A stretch of 64,000 nucleotides of DNA from Ruminococcus sp. (GTDB lineage Bacteria > Bacillota > Clostridia > Oscillospirales > Ruminococcaceae). Below the pieces are notes generated by a model. The model was given only the letters and a program-made list of their open reading frames with translations. It did no database searches and was not told where the DNA came from. The stretch covers positions 62,001 through 126,000 of the forward strand of contig JAFVCV010000047.1 of the NCBI GenBank assembly GCA_017478965.1. The letters run 5' to 3'. Shown piece after piece: positions 24,744 to 33,801 of this stretch; the first letter of the stretch is position 1; each line of letters begins with the position of its first letter. Position numbers and translations under genes: made by a program.

Positions 24744-25322
24744 ATGTCACAGACAAGTACAGTAAGATCAGCGGGCGGTCAGCCCATTTCTGTTAAGGAG
24801 ATGGCCTTTACGGCCATGATGGCGGCAGTCATAGCCATATGCTCATGGATATCGGTGCCTATAGGCGAGGTCCCCGTGACCTTACAGACCTTCGGGGTTT
24901 TCTGCGCCGTGGGTCTGCTCGGGGGAAAGCTGGGGCTTTTCTCGGTGCTGGTATATGTTCTGCTTGGTGCGGTGGGAGTGCCTGTGTTTGCCGGGTTCAC
25001 CGGGGGCGTGGGAATTCTCCTTGGCAGCACAGGGGGATATATAATAGGCTTTATCTTCATAGCGCTTATCTACTGGGCCGCTGAGGCTTTGTTCGGGAAT
25101 AAGTTCAATATGGTCATCGGGATCATTGCCATGGCGATCGGCACTGCGGTCTGCTATACCTTTGGCACAGCCTGGTTCATCACCGTGTATTCCAGAAAGG
25201 CAGAAATAGATATCTCCACAGCCCTGGAATGGTGCGTTACGCCCTTCCTGCTGCCGGACTGCGTGAAGATGGCGGCGGCTGTGCTGATAACCTACAGGCT
25301 GAAGAAGTATGTCAGACTGTAA
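24744..25322 (+). CDS. bioY: Biotin transporter BioY (ECF substrate-binding membrane subunit)
   Basis: This 192-residue membrane protein has about six helices. It shows the BioY pattern: SWISVPIGEVPVTLQTFGVF near the first loop, then the GGxxGxPVFAGFTGGVGILLGSTGGY region in the middle. It binds biotin at the outer face and imports it, alone or with an ECF energising module, which is not encoded here. AGGAGG precedes the ATG. The BirA-like operator indicates biotin control. Its end overlaps the next gene by 14 bases. Confidence 0.93.
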   Translation: MSQTSTVRSAGGQPISVKEMAFTAMMAAVIAICSWISVPIGEVPVTLQTFGVFCAVGLLGGKLGLFSVLVYVLLGAVGVPVFAGFTGGVGILLGSTGGYIIGFIFIALIYWAAEALFGNKFNMVIGIIAMAIGTAVCYTFGTAWFITVYSRKAEIDISTALEWCVTPFLLPDCVKMAAAVLITYRLKKYVRL

Positions 25323-25710
25323 GTTAAGGCCGCACCACGGCCTTTGCATAAGGTTTTTCGTGGGAAAGGGCTACAGCCCGGAATTCACTGAGAATATGAA
25401 AAAAGTGATAGCAGAGCTTGAGAGCGGCGACCCGGTCCTGACCCTTTGCACTGGGGCAGACGTTATCTGCCGGGCTTGTCCGAACAACATCTGCGGGACC
25501 TGTCGGGACGGAGAAAAGGTTGCGGCCTTTGACAATGCCCTGATGGACCTGTGCGGTCTTGAAGAGGGACAGGAGATACGGTGGAGCGAGCTTACGGCTC
25601 GGGTAAGAAAGTGCGTCACCGGGCCTGGGAAACGGGCCGGGGTCTGCGGCAGCTGCTCCTGGGGGGAGCTTTGCGACAGTGTAAATGATAAATGTGCTGA
25701 TAAACAGTAA
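25309..25710 (+). CDS. DUF1284 domain protein (cysteine-rich)
   Basis: This 133-residue protein begins with the DUF1284 signature LRPHHGLCIRFFVGKGYS. It has many cysteines, in CTGADVICRACPNNICGTC and near the C-terminus CGSCSWGELC, consistent with metal or Fe-S binding. The family's function is unknown. Its ATG lies inside the last codons of bioY (14-base overlap in another frame), so translation is probably coupled and the protein is made when BioY is made. Confidence 0.82.
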   Translation: MSDCKLRPHHGLCIRFFVGKGYSPEFTENMKKVIAELESGDPVLTLCTGADVICRACPNNICGTCRDGEKVAAFDNALMDLCGLEEGQEIRWSELTARVRKCVTGPGKRAGVCGSCSWGELCDSVNDKCADKQ

Positions 25711-25718
25711 ATATTTTT

Positions 25719-25757
25719 GTTATGTCTCCCTTCACCTCAGGTGGGGGGAGACATAAC
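25719..25757. repeat. Long hairpin after the bioY-DUF1284 unit
   Basis: A 12-bp perfect inverted repeat (25719-25730 with 25746-25757), with an inner CACC/GGTG pair, forms a long hairpin. No T run follows on either strand, so it is not a standard terminator. It may be an RNA-processing or 3'-stability element. Confidence 0.5.
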
Positions 25758-25855
25758 TGTTGCCCGATATCACAGAGCGGTACCGTGCCGCTTTGCACCA
25801 AGTAAGATGAAAACGGGTAAACGGCCGGTCCCTCCAGTCTCAGGGACCTCAGGGC

Positions 25856-25884
25856 TTGACATGGGGCATGGGGTGTGTTATAAT
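25856..25884 (+). promoter_or_regulatory. SigA consensus promoter of the NagZ-like gene
   Basis: TTGACA (25856-25861) and TATAAT (25879-25884) are 17 bases apart. Confidence 0.82.
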
Positions 25885-25956
25885 GTGACTGTCGGTCTTT
25901 AAGTCAGAAAATGGCATTTTTCGCAGGAAAAGTGTGAAGGGAACAGGAAAGCAGAA

Positions 25957-27288
25957 ATGAAAAAGAAAAAAGGGTTTTCAAAAAAACAAGCCCGTGCTAT
26001 CAGAGCCGGCCTGGGGATCCTTATAGGATGTACCGCTGTGCTGATCGTCATGGCTGTTATGCTGCTCCTCAGGGGCAGGAAAGAGTCTGAGCCGGAAAAG
26101 CCGGATGAAAGCGGCTCTCCGGTCACAGCGCAGAGCAGTGCAGAAAATGATGAGAGCAGAGGACCGGAGGATGTGACTTTGGAGCCGCAGGAGGAGACTA
26201 CTCCCGAAGAGGACGGCCCGAAGGAGCTGACAAAGGCCCAGTGGACGGCGCAGCAGATAGAGTCCATGGACCTCAGACAGAAGGTCAGTCAGCTTTTCAT
26301 AGTCACCCCGGAGGAGCTTCTTGGCAGGGACGGTGAGGAGGAAGGTTTCATCACCTCAGCGGACCCGGCGGTGAGAGAAATGCTGGAAGAATACCCGGTG
26401 GCTGGGCTTATTTATTTTGAAGACAACCTGACGGACATCAGCGGCACCAAAGAGATGCTAAAGGGCATGAAGCGCTTCGGCAAAGAAGTCAACGGACTGC
26501 CGCTTTTCATGTCGGTGGACGAAGAGGGCGGCACCGTGGCCAGGTGCGCAGACAAGCTGGGGACCACTGCTTTGAAGCCTATGTATGAATACAAGGACCA
26601 GGGCACTGCAAAGGCTTATGACAACGCCTGCGTCATCGCATCGGACATCAGTCGGATAGGCTTTGACCTGGACTTCGCCCCTGTGGCGGACACCTGGTCA
26701 AATAAGGACAATACCGTCATCGGCAAAAGGGCCTACAGCGATGACTACAAACAGACCGCCGAGCTTTCCTCGGCTGCGGTCAGAGGTTTCGGTGACTGCG
26801 GAGTTATGTGCTGTATAAAGCATTTCCCCGGCCACGGCGACACCTCCGGGGACTCGCATACGGGCAGGGTCTATTCCTATAAGACCGTGGAGGAGCTGGC
26901 TGAGAACGAGTATCTGGCCTTTGCCGCCGGTATAAGCTCCGGGGCGGATATGGTCATGGTAGGCCATATCACTATGCCCAGCGTTGACGGCAGGACCGCA
27001 AGTCTCTCTCCTGTGATGATAGAAGACGAACTGAGGGGCAGGCTGGGCTACAAGGGCCTGGTCATCACGGATTCTCTGGAAATGGACGCTGTAGCCGACC
27101 TTTACGACACCTGCGGCGAGCTTGCAGTTGCGGCTTTCAAAGCCGGGAACGATCTGCTGCTTTGCCCAAGGGACCTTTCCGGCGCCGTAGATGCCCTGGA
27201 GAAGGCTGTGGAGAGCGGCGAGATAAGCGAGGAGCGCTTAGAGCAGAGCCTTACCAGGATACTTTCGCTGAAATACGACAGGCTGTAG
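25957..27288 (+). CDS. nagZ: Membrane-anchored GH3 beta-N-acetylhexosaminidase (NagZ-like)
   Basis: This 443-residue protein removes N-acetylglucosamine from muropeptides or chitin-type sugars. A basic N-terminus and one membrane helix (about 18-40) anchor it outward, followed by an acidic, Glu/Ser/Thr-rich linker (to about 100). The catalytic domain shows MSVDEEGGTVAR, DLDFAPVADTW and the NagZ loop KHFPGHGDTSGDSH, whose His/Asp act as acid/base. The nucleophile is the Asp in ITDSLEMDAV. The length fits single-domain NagZ enzymes. AGGAAAG precedes the ATG. It is monocistronic; a role in wall turnover is the likeliest reading. Confidence 0.88.
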   Translation: MKKKKGFSKKQARAIRAGLGILIGCTAVLIVMAVMLLLRGRKESEPEKPDESGSPVTAQSSAENDESRGPEDVTLEPQEETTPEEDGPKELTKAQWTAQQIESMDLRQKVSQLFIVTPEELLGRDGEEEGFITSADPAVREMLEEYPVAGLIYFEDNLTDISGTKEMLKGMKRFGKEVNGLPLFMSVDEEGGTVARCADKLGTTALKPMYEYKDQGTAKAYDNACVIASDISRIGFDLDFAPVADTWSNKDNTVIGKRAYSDDYKQTAELSSAAVRGFGDCGVMCCIKHFPGHGDTSGDSHTGRVYSYKTVEELAENEYLAFAAGISSGADMVMVGHITMPSVDGRTASLSPVMIEDELRGRLGYKGLVITDSLEMDAVADLYDTCGELAVAAFKAGNDLLLCPRDLSGAVDALEKAVESGEISEERLEQSLTRILSLKYDRL

Positions 27289-27304
27289 ATATATGACATA
27301 AGAA

Positions 27305-27329
27305 AGCCCGCAGCGGTAAGCTGCGGGCT
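27305..27329. terminator. Terminator between the NagZ-like gene and the esterase gene
   Basis: A 9-10-bp stem (27305-27313 with 27321-27329) is followed on the plus strand by GATTTTATTTTATT. The minus-strand side is also moderately T-rich. Confidence 0.78.
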
Positions 27330-27350
27330 GATTTTATTTTATTCGTCCGC

Positions 27351-29249
27351 TCAGTCGACCGTCACCGCAAAGGTCGCCACGGGAACACCGTTGACATTAT
27401 ACAGATCCAGCCCCTCCGGAGCATTTTTCCAGGCGTACCTTACACACAGCGGCTTATCATATTCCACCATGGGTATCATCAGGGTATGACCGTCCATCTT
27501 CTCAGGCTCCACGTCCCTTATCTTACCGCCCTCATAGCAGAGCTGCATATACTTGACCTTCTTGTTTTTAAGCACAAGCTCAGGTCCCTCGAAGTACAGC
27601 ACTATTGACTCTCCAAGATATTCCGCCTTGACGCAGGCGGTGTTTCCCAGTCCCTTTTCGCCGTATATAAGGCTCTCTGCACACATAGCCAGCCTTTCGC
27701 CCACGGTGCGCTTGTTTGTGGGGTGAAGGTCGTTATACTCCCCGGCGTCAAGTATCACTGCCATGGCCGTGTCAGGTATCTCCAGGCACTTGGCCTGCTT
27801 GTTCCTCATCAGCGCCCAGGAGGTGTCGCCGCTCTCAGGGACCGTGGGGTCCTCAGCCACTGCGGAGCACGGATCGCAGAAACCCGGCAGCTGGGTGAAT
27901 ATCACCGGCAGGTCCTTACCGCAGTTTTTCCTGTACATCTCCACCAGGGTCCTGAAAACTCTGGGATACCTGTCAGCCGCCCCGGCGTTGGACTCGCCCT
28001 GGTAATACACAAAGCCTTTCACATTGATCCTGAACGAGGGGTGTACCATTTTGCCGTAAAGAGCCATTGGCAGACCCTGGAAGAATGTCCCCGGAGCCAG
28101 GTCGTCCACCCTGGCCGCCGCCTGATATTCCCATTCGCCTTTCAGATCTATGACCTTATCTCCAAGCTTTAAGCAGTAGTTCTTCCCGGCGGTAAAGCCT
28201 CCGTTCCCGCTCTTGACCTCTACGCAGAGCAGCAAAGTATTCTCGCCCTTTTTAAGGAGCTTTGCGGGGACCTTGTATATCCTGGGGGGATACAGGTAGT
28301 CGGTCTGACCCACGAGTTCACCGTTCACATAAGCCTTATCGTTGTCTATGATCGTCCCCAAGATAAGCTCGCCGTCAGTGATGATGCTCTCGTCCTCGAT
28401 GGTAAAGGTCTTTCTGAACCAAAGTCTGCCGGAAAAATGCTCCAGCCCCCGGATGTGCCTGAAATAGAAAGGGACATTGGCCCTGCTATCAAGCTTAGTG
28501 TCCTTATCAAAGATAACAGAGCTAAGCTCATCCTTTTCGTTTACTTTTTTGTACCACTCCTGCATAGCAGCATTATCGGCGGCAGTGGTGTCTTCTATGT
28601 ATCCGGGCACCAGGCAGCGTTTGAGGTGCTCCTCATAGCCCCCCAGCTCTCTCAGCATCTCTGCTGAAAAGCTGCTCTCTGCCATGGCTCCTCCGGCGGA
28701 GGTGTTCAGAAGTCCCACCGGCAGGCCGTATTTTTTGTAAAGCGTATAGGCAAACCAGTACCCGGCGGCGCTCATCTGCATAAGGCTCTGCCCCTCTGCG
28801 GTCCTCCAGCTGCCCTCTGCGAAGTCATCGAGCTCCACGCTCTCGTCAAAGCAGTTCTGCACCGGTACCCTGAACTCTCTTACGAACTCAGTCTCAAAAA
28901 ACTCGTTCTTCCCGAAAGGTTCATAGGTCCTGCTCATAGGCAGCTCCATATTGGACTGGCCGCTGATGTGATAAAGCTCACCGAAAAGCACGTCCTTCAC
29001 AGTGACACAGCTGTCACCGCAGCAAAATCTCAGCTCATGCTTTTCCGCTCCGCCCTCCACCGGCGGAAGTATCAGCATCCACTGACCCTTCCCGTCAGCA
29101 TCGCCTGCGGCCCCGCAGATCTCCTTTCCCCCTGCCCTTACGCTGAGGGTCACGCTGCTGCCTGGCTCTGCGGTGCCGTATATCCTGTTCTCCTCGCCGC
29201 ACTGTAAAACAGCGCCGTCGCTTATAAATCTCATCACTTTAAAATCCAT
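27351..29249 (-). CDS. SIAE-type carbohydrate O-acetylesterase
   Basis: This 632-residue protein belongs to the sialate O-acetylesterase family of SGNH hydrolases. The catalytic Ser is in YHISGQSNMELP, a second block is VYYQGESNAG, and the Asp-His pair is in DLHPTNKRTVGERLA. An inserted beta-sandwich (about 245-350) sits between the two halves, as in related esterases. There is no signal peptide, so it should act in the cytosol on imported oligosaccharides. It is the second gene after a xylosidase-like GH3, 43 bases downstream, so the likely substrate is acetylated xylo- or gluco-oligosaccharides rather than sialic acid; that is inferred. Confidence 0.82.
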   Translation of the reverse strand: MDFKVMRFISDGAVLQCGEENRIYGTAEPGSSVTLSVRAGGKEICGAAGDADGKGQWMLILPPVEGGAEKHELRFCCGDSCVTVKDVLFGELYHISGQSNMELPMSRTYEPFGKNEFFETEFVREFRVPVQNCFDESVELDDFAEGSWRTAEGQSLMQMSAAGYWFAYTLYKKYGLPVGLLNTSAGGAMAESSFSAEMLRELGGYEEHLKRCLVPGYIEDTTAADNAAMQEWYKKVNEKDELSSVIFDKDTKLDSRANVPFYFRHIRGLEHFSGRLWFRKTFTIEDESIITDGELILGTIIDNDKAYVNGELVGQTDYLYPPRIYKVPAKLLKKGENTLLLCVEVKSGNGGFTAGKNYCLKLGDKVIDLKGEWEYQAAARVDDLAPGTFFQGLPMALYGKMVHPSFRINVKGFVYYQGESNAGAADRYPRVFRTLVEMYRKNCGKDLPVIFTQLPGFCDPCSAVAEDPTVPESGDTSWALMRNKQAKCLEIPDTAMAVILDAGEYNDLHPTNKRTVGERLAMCAESLIYGEKGLGNTACVKAEYLGESIVLYFEGPELVLKNKKVKYMQLCYEGGKIRDVEPEKMDGHTLMIPMVEYDKPLCVRYAWKNAPEGLDLYNVNGVPVATFAVTVD

Positions 29250-29292
29250 GACCGAACCTCAAATCATTATCATATCTTTCCCTGAAAATACT

Positions 29293-31368
29293 CTACCTGT
29301 TTATCTCAATGCTCAGGCACTTCGTACCCGACAGCTTTTCGCTAAGTTCATCGGGCTGATGAAGTCCCGCATAGAGGGTGAACCTGTCCCCAAAGACCTT
29401 TCTGACGCCGTTATCGTCCACGGCTGTGAAGGCTTTCTCAGGCACGGGTATCTCCACCGTTGTCCTCTCGCTCCTGCCGAGCTTGACTCTCTTAAAGCCG
29501 CAAAGGCTCCAGTTAGGAACAGCATTCTCACTGTAGTCCTTTATGTAAAGCTCGACTACCTCGTCAGTCGGCACCCCGGTGTTCTCCACTGTTACCGCTG
29601 CGGTGCCGTCCTTATACTCAAGGCCGGTGACGTTAACCGTTCCGTAAGTCAGACCGAAACCGAAGGGATAAAGGATATTGTCATCTGCATATCTGTAGGT
29701 GCGGCCCTTCATGCTGTAATCAGTGAAATCAGGCAGCTTTTCAGCTTTCTCGTAGAAGGTCACAGGCAGCTTGCCAGAGGGGGAGATGTCCCCGAAAAGT
29801 ATCTCAGCCAGGGCCCTTCCGCCCTCAGAGCCGGGGTACCATACATGGAGCAGGGCATCAGGGTCGGCCTCAACGTTTATGGCGCTTCCGGCAGCGCACA
29901 CGATGACGGTAGGCTTGCCGTGTTTCATGACCCTTTCTATCAGTACCCTCTGTACCTCAGGCAGTCTCAGGTCCTTCTTGTCGCCGGAGGAGAACTCGTT
30001 CCCGGTATCGCCCTCCTCGCCCTCGATGGTGGCGTCAAGTCCCACGCAGAGAATGACCAGGTCTGCATTGGCAGCAGCGGCCTCGGCCTCAGCATATCTG
30101 TCACCGGCCATAGCAAGGCCGGAAATCCTGTCCTTATAAAGGTGACAGCCCTCGGCATAGATCACCCTGCCGGAGAACCTGTCCTGTATACCTCTGAGGA
30201 AGGTGGTGTATCTGTCTGCAAGGCCGTTATAATTGCCCTCCAGAGCCGCCCTGCTGTCGGCATTGGGTCCGATCACGGCGATGGTCTTCAGCGTAGTCTC
30301 ATCTATAGGCAGCACGCCGTTGTTTTTCAGCATTACCATAGACTTCTCAGCACACTCCACCGAAACGGCCTTATGCCCTGTGTTTGCCACTACATAGTAC
30401 TGTATATCGTCAAAGGGCGTCTTCTCGTCGAACATACCCAGTCTTATCCTGGTCCTCATCACGTGTATGCAGGCCTTCTTTATATCCTCCTCGGTGACAA
30501 GCCCCTGTTCAAGAGCGGCCAGCAGGCTGGTATAGGTGCAGCCGCAGTTCACATCGCAGCCGGCCTTCAGTGCCATAGCCGCACTTTCTACGGCATTAGA
30601 TGTCACCATATGATGCTCATGAAAGTCCCTGATAGCCCAGCAGTCAGAGACGAAATAGCCGTCGAACTCCCACTCTCCCAGCTTTTCCATCAGGAAGTCG
30701 TTAGCACAGGCAGGCTGACCGTTGACACTGTTGTAAGCGCCCATGACGCTCTCCACCTTTGCATCCCTGACCAGGGCCTCGAAGGCCGGCAGATAAGTCT
30801 CCTCCATATCCTTAGGGGTAGGTCTTGCGTCAAATTCATGTCTCAGGGACTCAGGTCCGCTGTGGACAGCGAAATGCTTTGCACAGGCGGCGGCCTTCAT
30901 GACCTTGCCGTCACCCTGAAGATTTCTTACATATGCCTTGCCGTTCTCTGCGGTCAGGAAAGGGTCCTCACCGTAAGTCTCATGTCCCCTTCCCCACCTG
31001 GGGTCACGGAATATATTGATATTAGGAGCCCAGATGGTCAGTCCCTTATAGATATCGAAGTCGCTGAACTGCTGATAAACGTTATACTTCGCTCTGGCCT
31101 CGGTGGCGGTTATATCAGCCACACGGCCCGTCAGGTCCGTATCGAACATAGCTCCCAGCCCTATGGCCTGGGGGAACATGGTAGCTACGCCGGTCCTTGC
31201 AAGACCGTGTATGCCCTCATTCCACCAGTTGTATGCCGGTATGCCAAGTCTTTCTATAGCAGGTGCGTCGTATCTGAGCTGGCCAGCCATCTCTTCAACA
31301 GTCATTTCGTTCACTAAGGCCTCTGCTCTTTCCTGTGCAGAAAGCTCTTCATTTCGGTATTCTTTCAT
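29293..31368 (-). CDS. GH3 beta-xylosidase/beta-glucosidase
   Basis: This 691-residue two-domain glycosidase opens with the typical YNWWNEGIHGLARTGVATMF and continues with INIFRDPRWGRGHETYGEDP, which is common in xylosidase-type GH3. The nucleophile Asp is in GYFVSDCWAI. The second alpha/beta domain follows from about 330 and a fibronectin-III-like domain from about 600. It lacks a signal peptide, so it acts inside the cell on imported xylo- or cello-oligosaccharides. I start it at the ATG at 31368 with GGAAG upstream; the longer frame to 31476 runs over the probable promoter. It is the first gene of a two-gene operon with the esterase. Confidence 0.88.
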   Translation of the reverse strand: MKEYRNEELSAQERAEALVNEMTVEEMAGQLRYDAPAIERLGIPAYNWWNEGIHGLARTGVATMFPQAIGLGAMFDTDLTGRVADITATEARAKYNVYQQFSDFDIYKGLTIWAPNINIFRDPRWGRGHETYGEDPFLTAENGKAYVRNLQGDGKVMKAAACAKHFAVHSGPESLRHEFDARPTPKDMEETYLPAFEALVRDAKVESVMGAYNSVNGQPACANDFLMEKLGEWEFDGYFVSDCWAIRDFHEHHMVTSNAVESAAMALKAGCDVNCGCTYTSLLAALEQGLVTEEDIKKACIHVMRTRIRLGMFDEKTPFDDIQYYVVANTGHKAVSVECAEKSMVMLKNNGVLPIDETTLKTIAVIGPNADSRAALEGNYNGLADRYTTFLRGIQDRFSGRVIYAEGCHLYKDRISGLAMAGDRYAEAEAAAANADLVILCVGLDATIEGEEGDTGNEFSSGDKKDLRLPEVQRVLIERVMKHGKPTVIVCAAGSAINVEADPDALLHVWYPGSEGGRALAEILFGDISPSGKLPVTFYEKAEKLPDFTDYSMKGRTYRYADDNILYPFGFGLTYGTVNVTGLEYKDGTAAVTVENTGVPTDEVVELYIKDYSENAVPNWSLCGFKRVKLGRSERTTVEIPVPEKAFTAVDDNGVRKVFGDRFTLYAGLHQPDELSEKLSGTKCLSIEINR

Positions 31369-31450
31369 TCTTCCGACCCTCTTTCTTATGGTATCAGATG
31401 CCCGAAGCCGCACTTCAGGCTGTTTTGCAAAAACAATGCTCCGTGATAAT

Positions 31451-31479
31451 ATTATAGCCCATACTGCCCTTTTCATCTA
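31451..31479 (-). promoter_or_regulatory. Possible weak promoter of the GH3-esterase operon
   Basis: On the minus strand a perfect TATAAT (31456-31451) is preceded at 17 bases by TAGATG, a poor -35. A weak -35 would fit an operon that needs an activator. Confidence 0.35.
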
Positions 31480-31587
31480 ATCATTTATTGCGTTATCAGG
31501 TCCATATATTGTCGGCTTTCAGAGCACGGTCATACAAAACACCGTCCCGTCCGCAGTCCGCCCCTGACCTATACCTGCGCACAGAGC

Positions 31588-31627
31588 AAAAAGCGGCAGA
31601 GCGTTTAAGATATAACGCCGCTGCCGC
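31588..31627 (-). terminator. Terminator of the yfmF-yfmH-lgt-folD operon
   Basis: A two-part stem (31593-31599 with 31621-31627 and 31601-31605 with 31614-31618) is followed on the minus strand by five Ts, just past the folD stop. Confidence 0.8.
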
Positions 31628-31633
31628 AGATAA

Positions 31634-32488
31634 TTACTTTATCCCGTGGTGTTCCTTGCCGGCTGTGAGAGTATTCTTCATCAGCATAGCTATGGTCATA
31701 GGGCCCACGCCGCCGGGAACAGGGGTGATAAAGCCCGCCTTTTCCTTGCAGTCCTCAAAGTCCACATCGCCGCACAGCTTGCCGTTTTCGTCTCTGTTCA
31801 TGCCAACGTCGATGACCACGGCGCCTTCCTTTATGTAGTCGGCTTTGACCATCCTGGCCCTGCCTACTGCCGCTACCAGGATATCGGCCCTTCTGCACAC
31901 TGCCTTGAGGTCCTTTGTCTTTGAGTGAGTAATGGTTACGGTCCCGTTCTCATGCAAAAGCAGCATAGCCTGGGGTTTCCCGACGATATTGCTCCTGCCG
32001 ATGACTACGCACTCCTTGCCGGCCACCTCTGTGCCGGTGGACTTTATCAGCTCCATTACTCCGGCCGGTGTGCAGGGCAGGAAACTGTAGTCCCCTATCA
32101 TTATCTTTCCCACGTTCACCGGGTGGAAAGCGTCAACGTCCTTATCGACCCTGATGTTGTTTATGATGATCTTGTCGTCAAGATGCTTTGGCAGCGGAAG
32201 CTGGACCAGAATGCCGTCCACTCTGTCATCGTTGTTGAGCTTGTCCACCAGAGCTAAAAGCTCCTCCTCGGTAGTCTCTGCCGGCAGGGCATATTTGAAG
32301 GAATTGAACCCTACCGCCTCGCAGGCTTTCTCCTTGTTCTTCACATATACCTGCGACGCCGGGTCGTCGCCAACTATGACCACTGCCAGACCTATCTCAA
32401 CGCCCTGTTTTTTCAGTTTTTCGACCTCCAGCCTGATATTCTCCCTGACCTGTGCCGAAACTGCCTTGCCGTCGATAATATTTGCCAG
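31634..32488 (-). CDS. folD: Bifunctional methylenetetrahydrofolate dehydrogenase/cyclohydrolase (CTG start)
   Basis: FolD interconverts methylene-, methenyl- and formyl-tetrahydrofolate. Conserved blocks are [14 protein letters not shown] (catalytic Lys), [34 protein letters not shown], the Rossmann stretch [12 protein letters not shown] and the end [11 protein letters not shown]. The first internal Met would lose ~35 conserved residues. In-frame translation upstream reads [20 protein letters not shown], a normal FolD start. That frame meets a TGA just before, so the start should be CTG at 32488, giving 284 residues, the usual length. AAGGAGG lies 10 bases upstream. It overlaps the annotated end of lgt by 76 bases; see the finding on base 32488. 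Confidence 0.85.
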   Translation of the reverse strand: MANIIDGKAVSAQVRENIRLEVEKLKKQGVEIGLAVVIVGDDPASQVYVKNKEKACEAVGFNSFKYALPAETTEEELLALVDKLNNDDRVDGILVQLPLPKHLDDKIIINNIRVDKDVDAFHPVNVGKIMIGDYSFLPCTPAGVMELIKSTGTEVAGKECVVIGRSNIVGKPQAMLLLHENGTVTITHSKTKDLKAVCRRADILVAAVGRARMVKADYIKEGAVVIDVGMNRDENGKLCGDVDFEDCKEKAGFITPVPGGVGPMTIAMLMKNTLTAGKEHHGIK

Positions 32489-33783
32489 TACTCATCTTCC
32501 TCCTTCTCACTGCCGGTATCCCCGCCGGCATTGTCTTCATCGCTGTTATCGCTGTATTCTTCATCGTCATCAGCGATTATCGACTCATAGTCCCCGCTGC
32601 CGTTCTCCTCAGTGTCCCTGTCCTTTTTCTCGGCGGCGGCGATAGCCTCTTTTCTGCTCTTCTCGGCCTCCTTGCCGAACCTTTCCTCATATTCCTTTTC
32701 AAGCTCTGCAAAGCTCTCACCGGTGCGCCTGGCCTCGGCGATCTTCTTTTTCAGCTCCTTCTTCTCCTTCATAAGCTCTTCATAGCTGTTATACTCAGCA
32801 AGCTGCGCCTTGGAAAGCTCAGTCTCGTAGAAGAATTTATAGCTGCCCGAATGTTTCACGTTTATCCTGAAAATGATTATCAGTATCACCGACGCCACAA
32901 TGCAGGCGCCTGCCAGGAGCTGTGAGACTCTGATCTGTCCGATATAGAGCGAGTCGGTCCTCAGGCCCTCGATGAAAAATCTTCCCAGGCCGTACCAGAA
33001 GGTATATAGCAAAAATACCTCGCCGTCGAACCTGCGGTGCTTGAAATAGAAATGCAAAAGCAGGAACCCTAAGAAACACCACAGGCTCTCGTAAAGAAAG
33101 CAGGGGTGTATAGGCGAATAAGCGTCGATGCTCCCCAAGCTGTCATAATGGCTGTCGATAAATCTGGCAGTGGTCCAGGATATCATTCCCCAGGGCTTGT
33201 CGGTGTTGGTGCCGAAAGCCTCCTGGTTAAAGAAATTGCCCCATCTGCCTATGCACTGCCCTATGAGAAAGCAGGGTGCCGTAACGTCCAGCATGGCCGT
33301 CAGCCTGAGTTTTCTCAGCTTGACTATTATGCCGCCTACCAGTATGGCGCCGATAAGGCCGCCGTAGATAGCCAGTCCCCCGTCCCGGACCTTGAAAAAG
33401 TCCGACATGGTGACGCCTTCGCTGTTAAAGATGACATAATAGAGCCTTGCGCCCAGGATCGCTCCGATTATGCCCCCTATGACTGCATCCGTGGCCCTGT
33501 CCGGGTCTATGCCGCAGGACTTCATCTTTCTGAATCCATAGATCATTGCCAGAAGTATCCCCAGGCCGATGAGCATACCGTACCAGTAGATATTGATCTC
33601 CCTGCCGAATAATCTCAGTGTTATCAGCACCCTGTCGATGCTTATGCCCTCTCTGAGGATATTGTCGCCGCTGCCGAAATTCGGGAAATAGACCTTGCTA
33701 GGGTCGCTCCTCAGTTTTTCTCTCATGTCAGCGGTGCTGTCTGCCAGTGTGGCCGCCGACAGCATCGTGCTGTAAATATCCAT
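32413..33783 (-). CDS. lgt: Prolipoprotein diacylglyceryl transferase with charged C-terminal extension
   Basis: Lgt attaches diacylglycerol to the lipobox Cys of lipoproteins, of which this window encodes several. The family signature [13 protein letters not shown] is present, with about seven membrane helices in residues 60-320 and [18 protein letters not shown] near the end of the core. After the core there is a charged extension (about 330-456) rich in Lys/Glu, coiled-coil-like and then acidic. The last 25 codons overlap folD in another frame and look non-native; the ancestral stop was probably at codon 432 (base 32490). AGGAG precedes the ATG. It is the third gene of the yfmF-yfmH-lgt-folD operon. 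Confidence 0.92.
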   Translation of the reverse strand: MDIYSTMLSAATLADSTADMREKLRSDPSKVYFPNFGSGDNILREGISIDRVLITLRLFGREINIYWYGMLIGLGILLAMIYGFRKMKSCGIDPDRATDAVIGGIIGAILGARLYYVIFNSEGVTMSDFFKVRDGGLAIYGGLIGAILVGGIIVKLRKLRLTAMLDVTAPCFLIGQCIGRWGNFFNQEAFGTNTDKPWGMISWTTARFIDSHYDSLGSIDAYSPIHPCFLYESLWCFLGFLLLHFYFKHRRFDGEVFLLYTFWYGLGRFFIEGLRTDSLYIGQIRVSQLLAGACIVASVILIIIFRINVKHSGSYKFFYETELSKAQLAEYNSYEELMKEKKELKKKIAEARRTGESFAELEKEYEERFGKEAEKSRKEAIAAAEKKDRDTEENGSGDYESIIADDDEEYSDNSDEDNAGGDTGSEKEEDEYWQILSTARQFRHRSGRISGWRSKN

Positions 33784-33801
33784 TTTACCTTGCTCCTAAC
33801 A

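Noticed and set aside
29173..31317. A 714-codon plus-strand reading frame
   Set aside because: It is exactly antisense to the GH3 gene, has no family resemblance, and arises from codon bias of the opposite strand.
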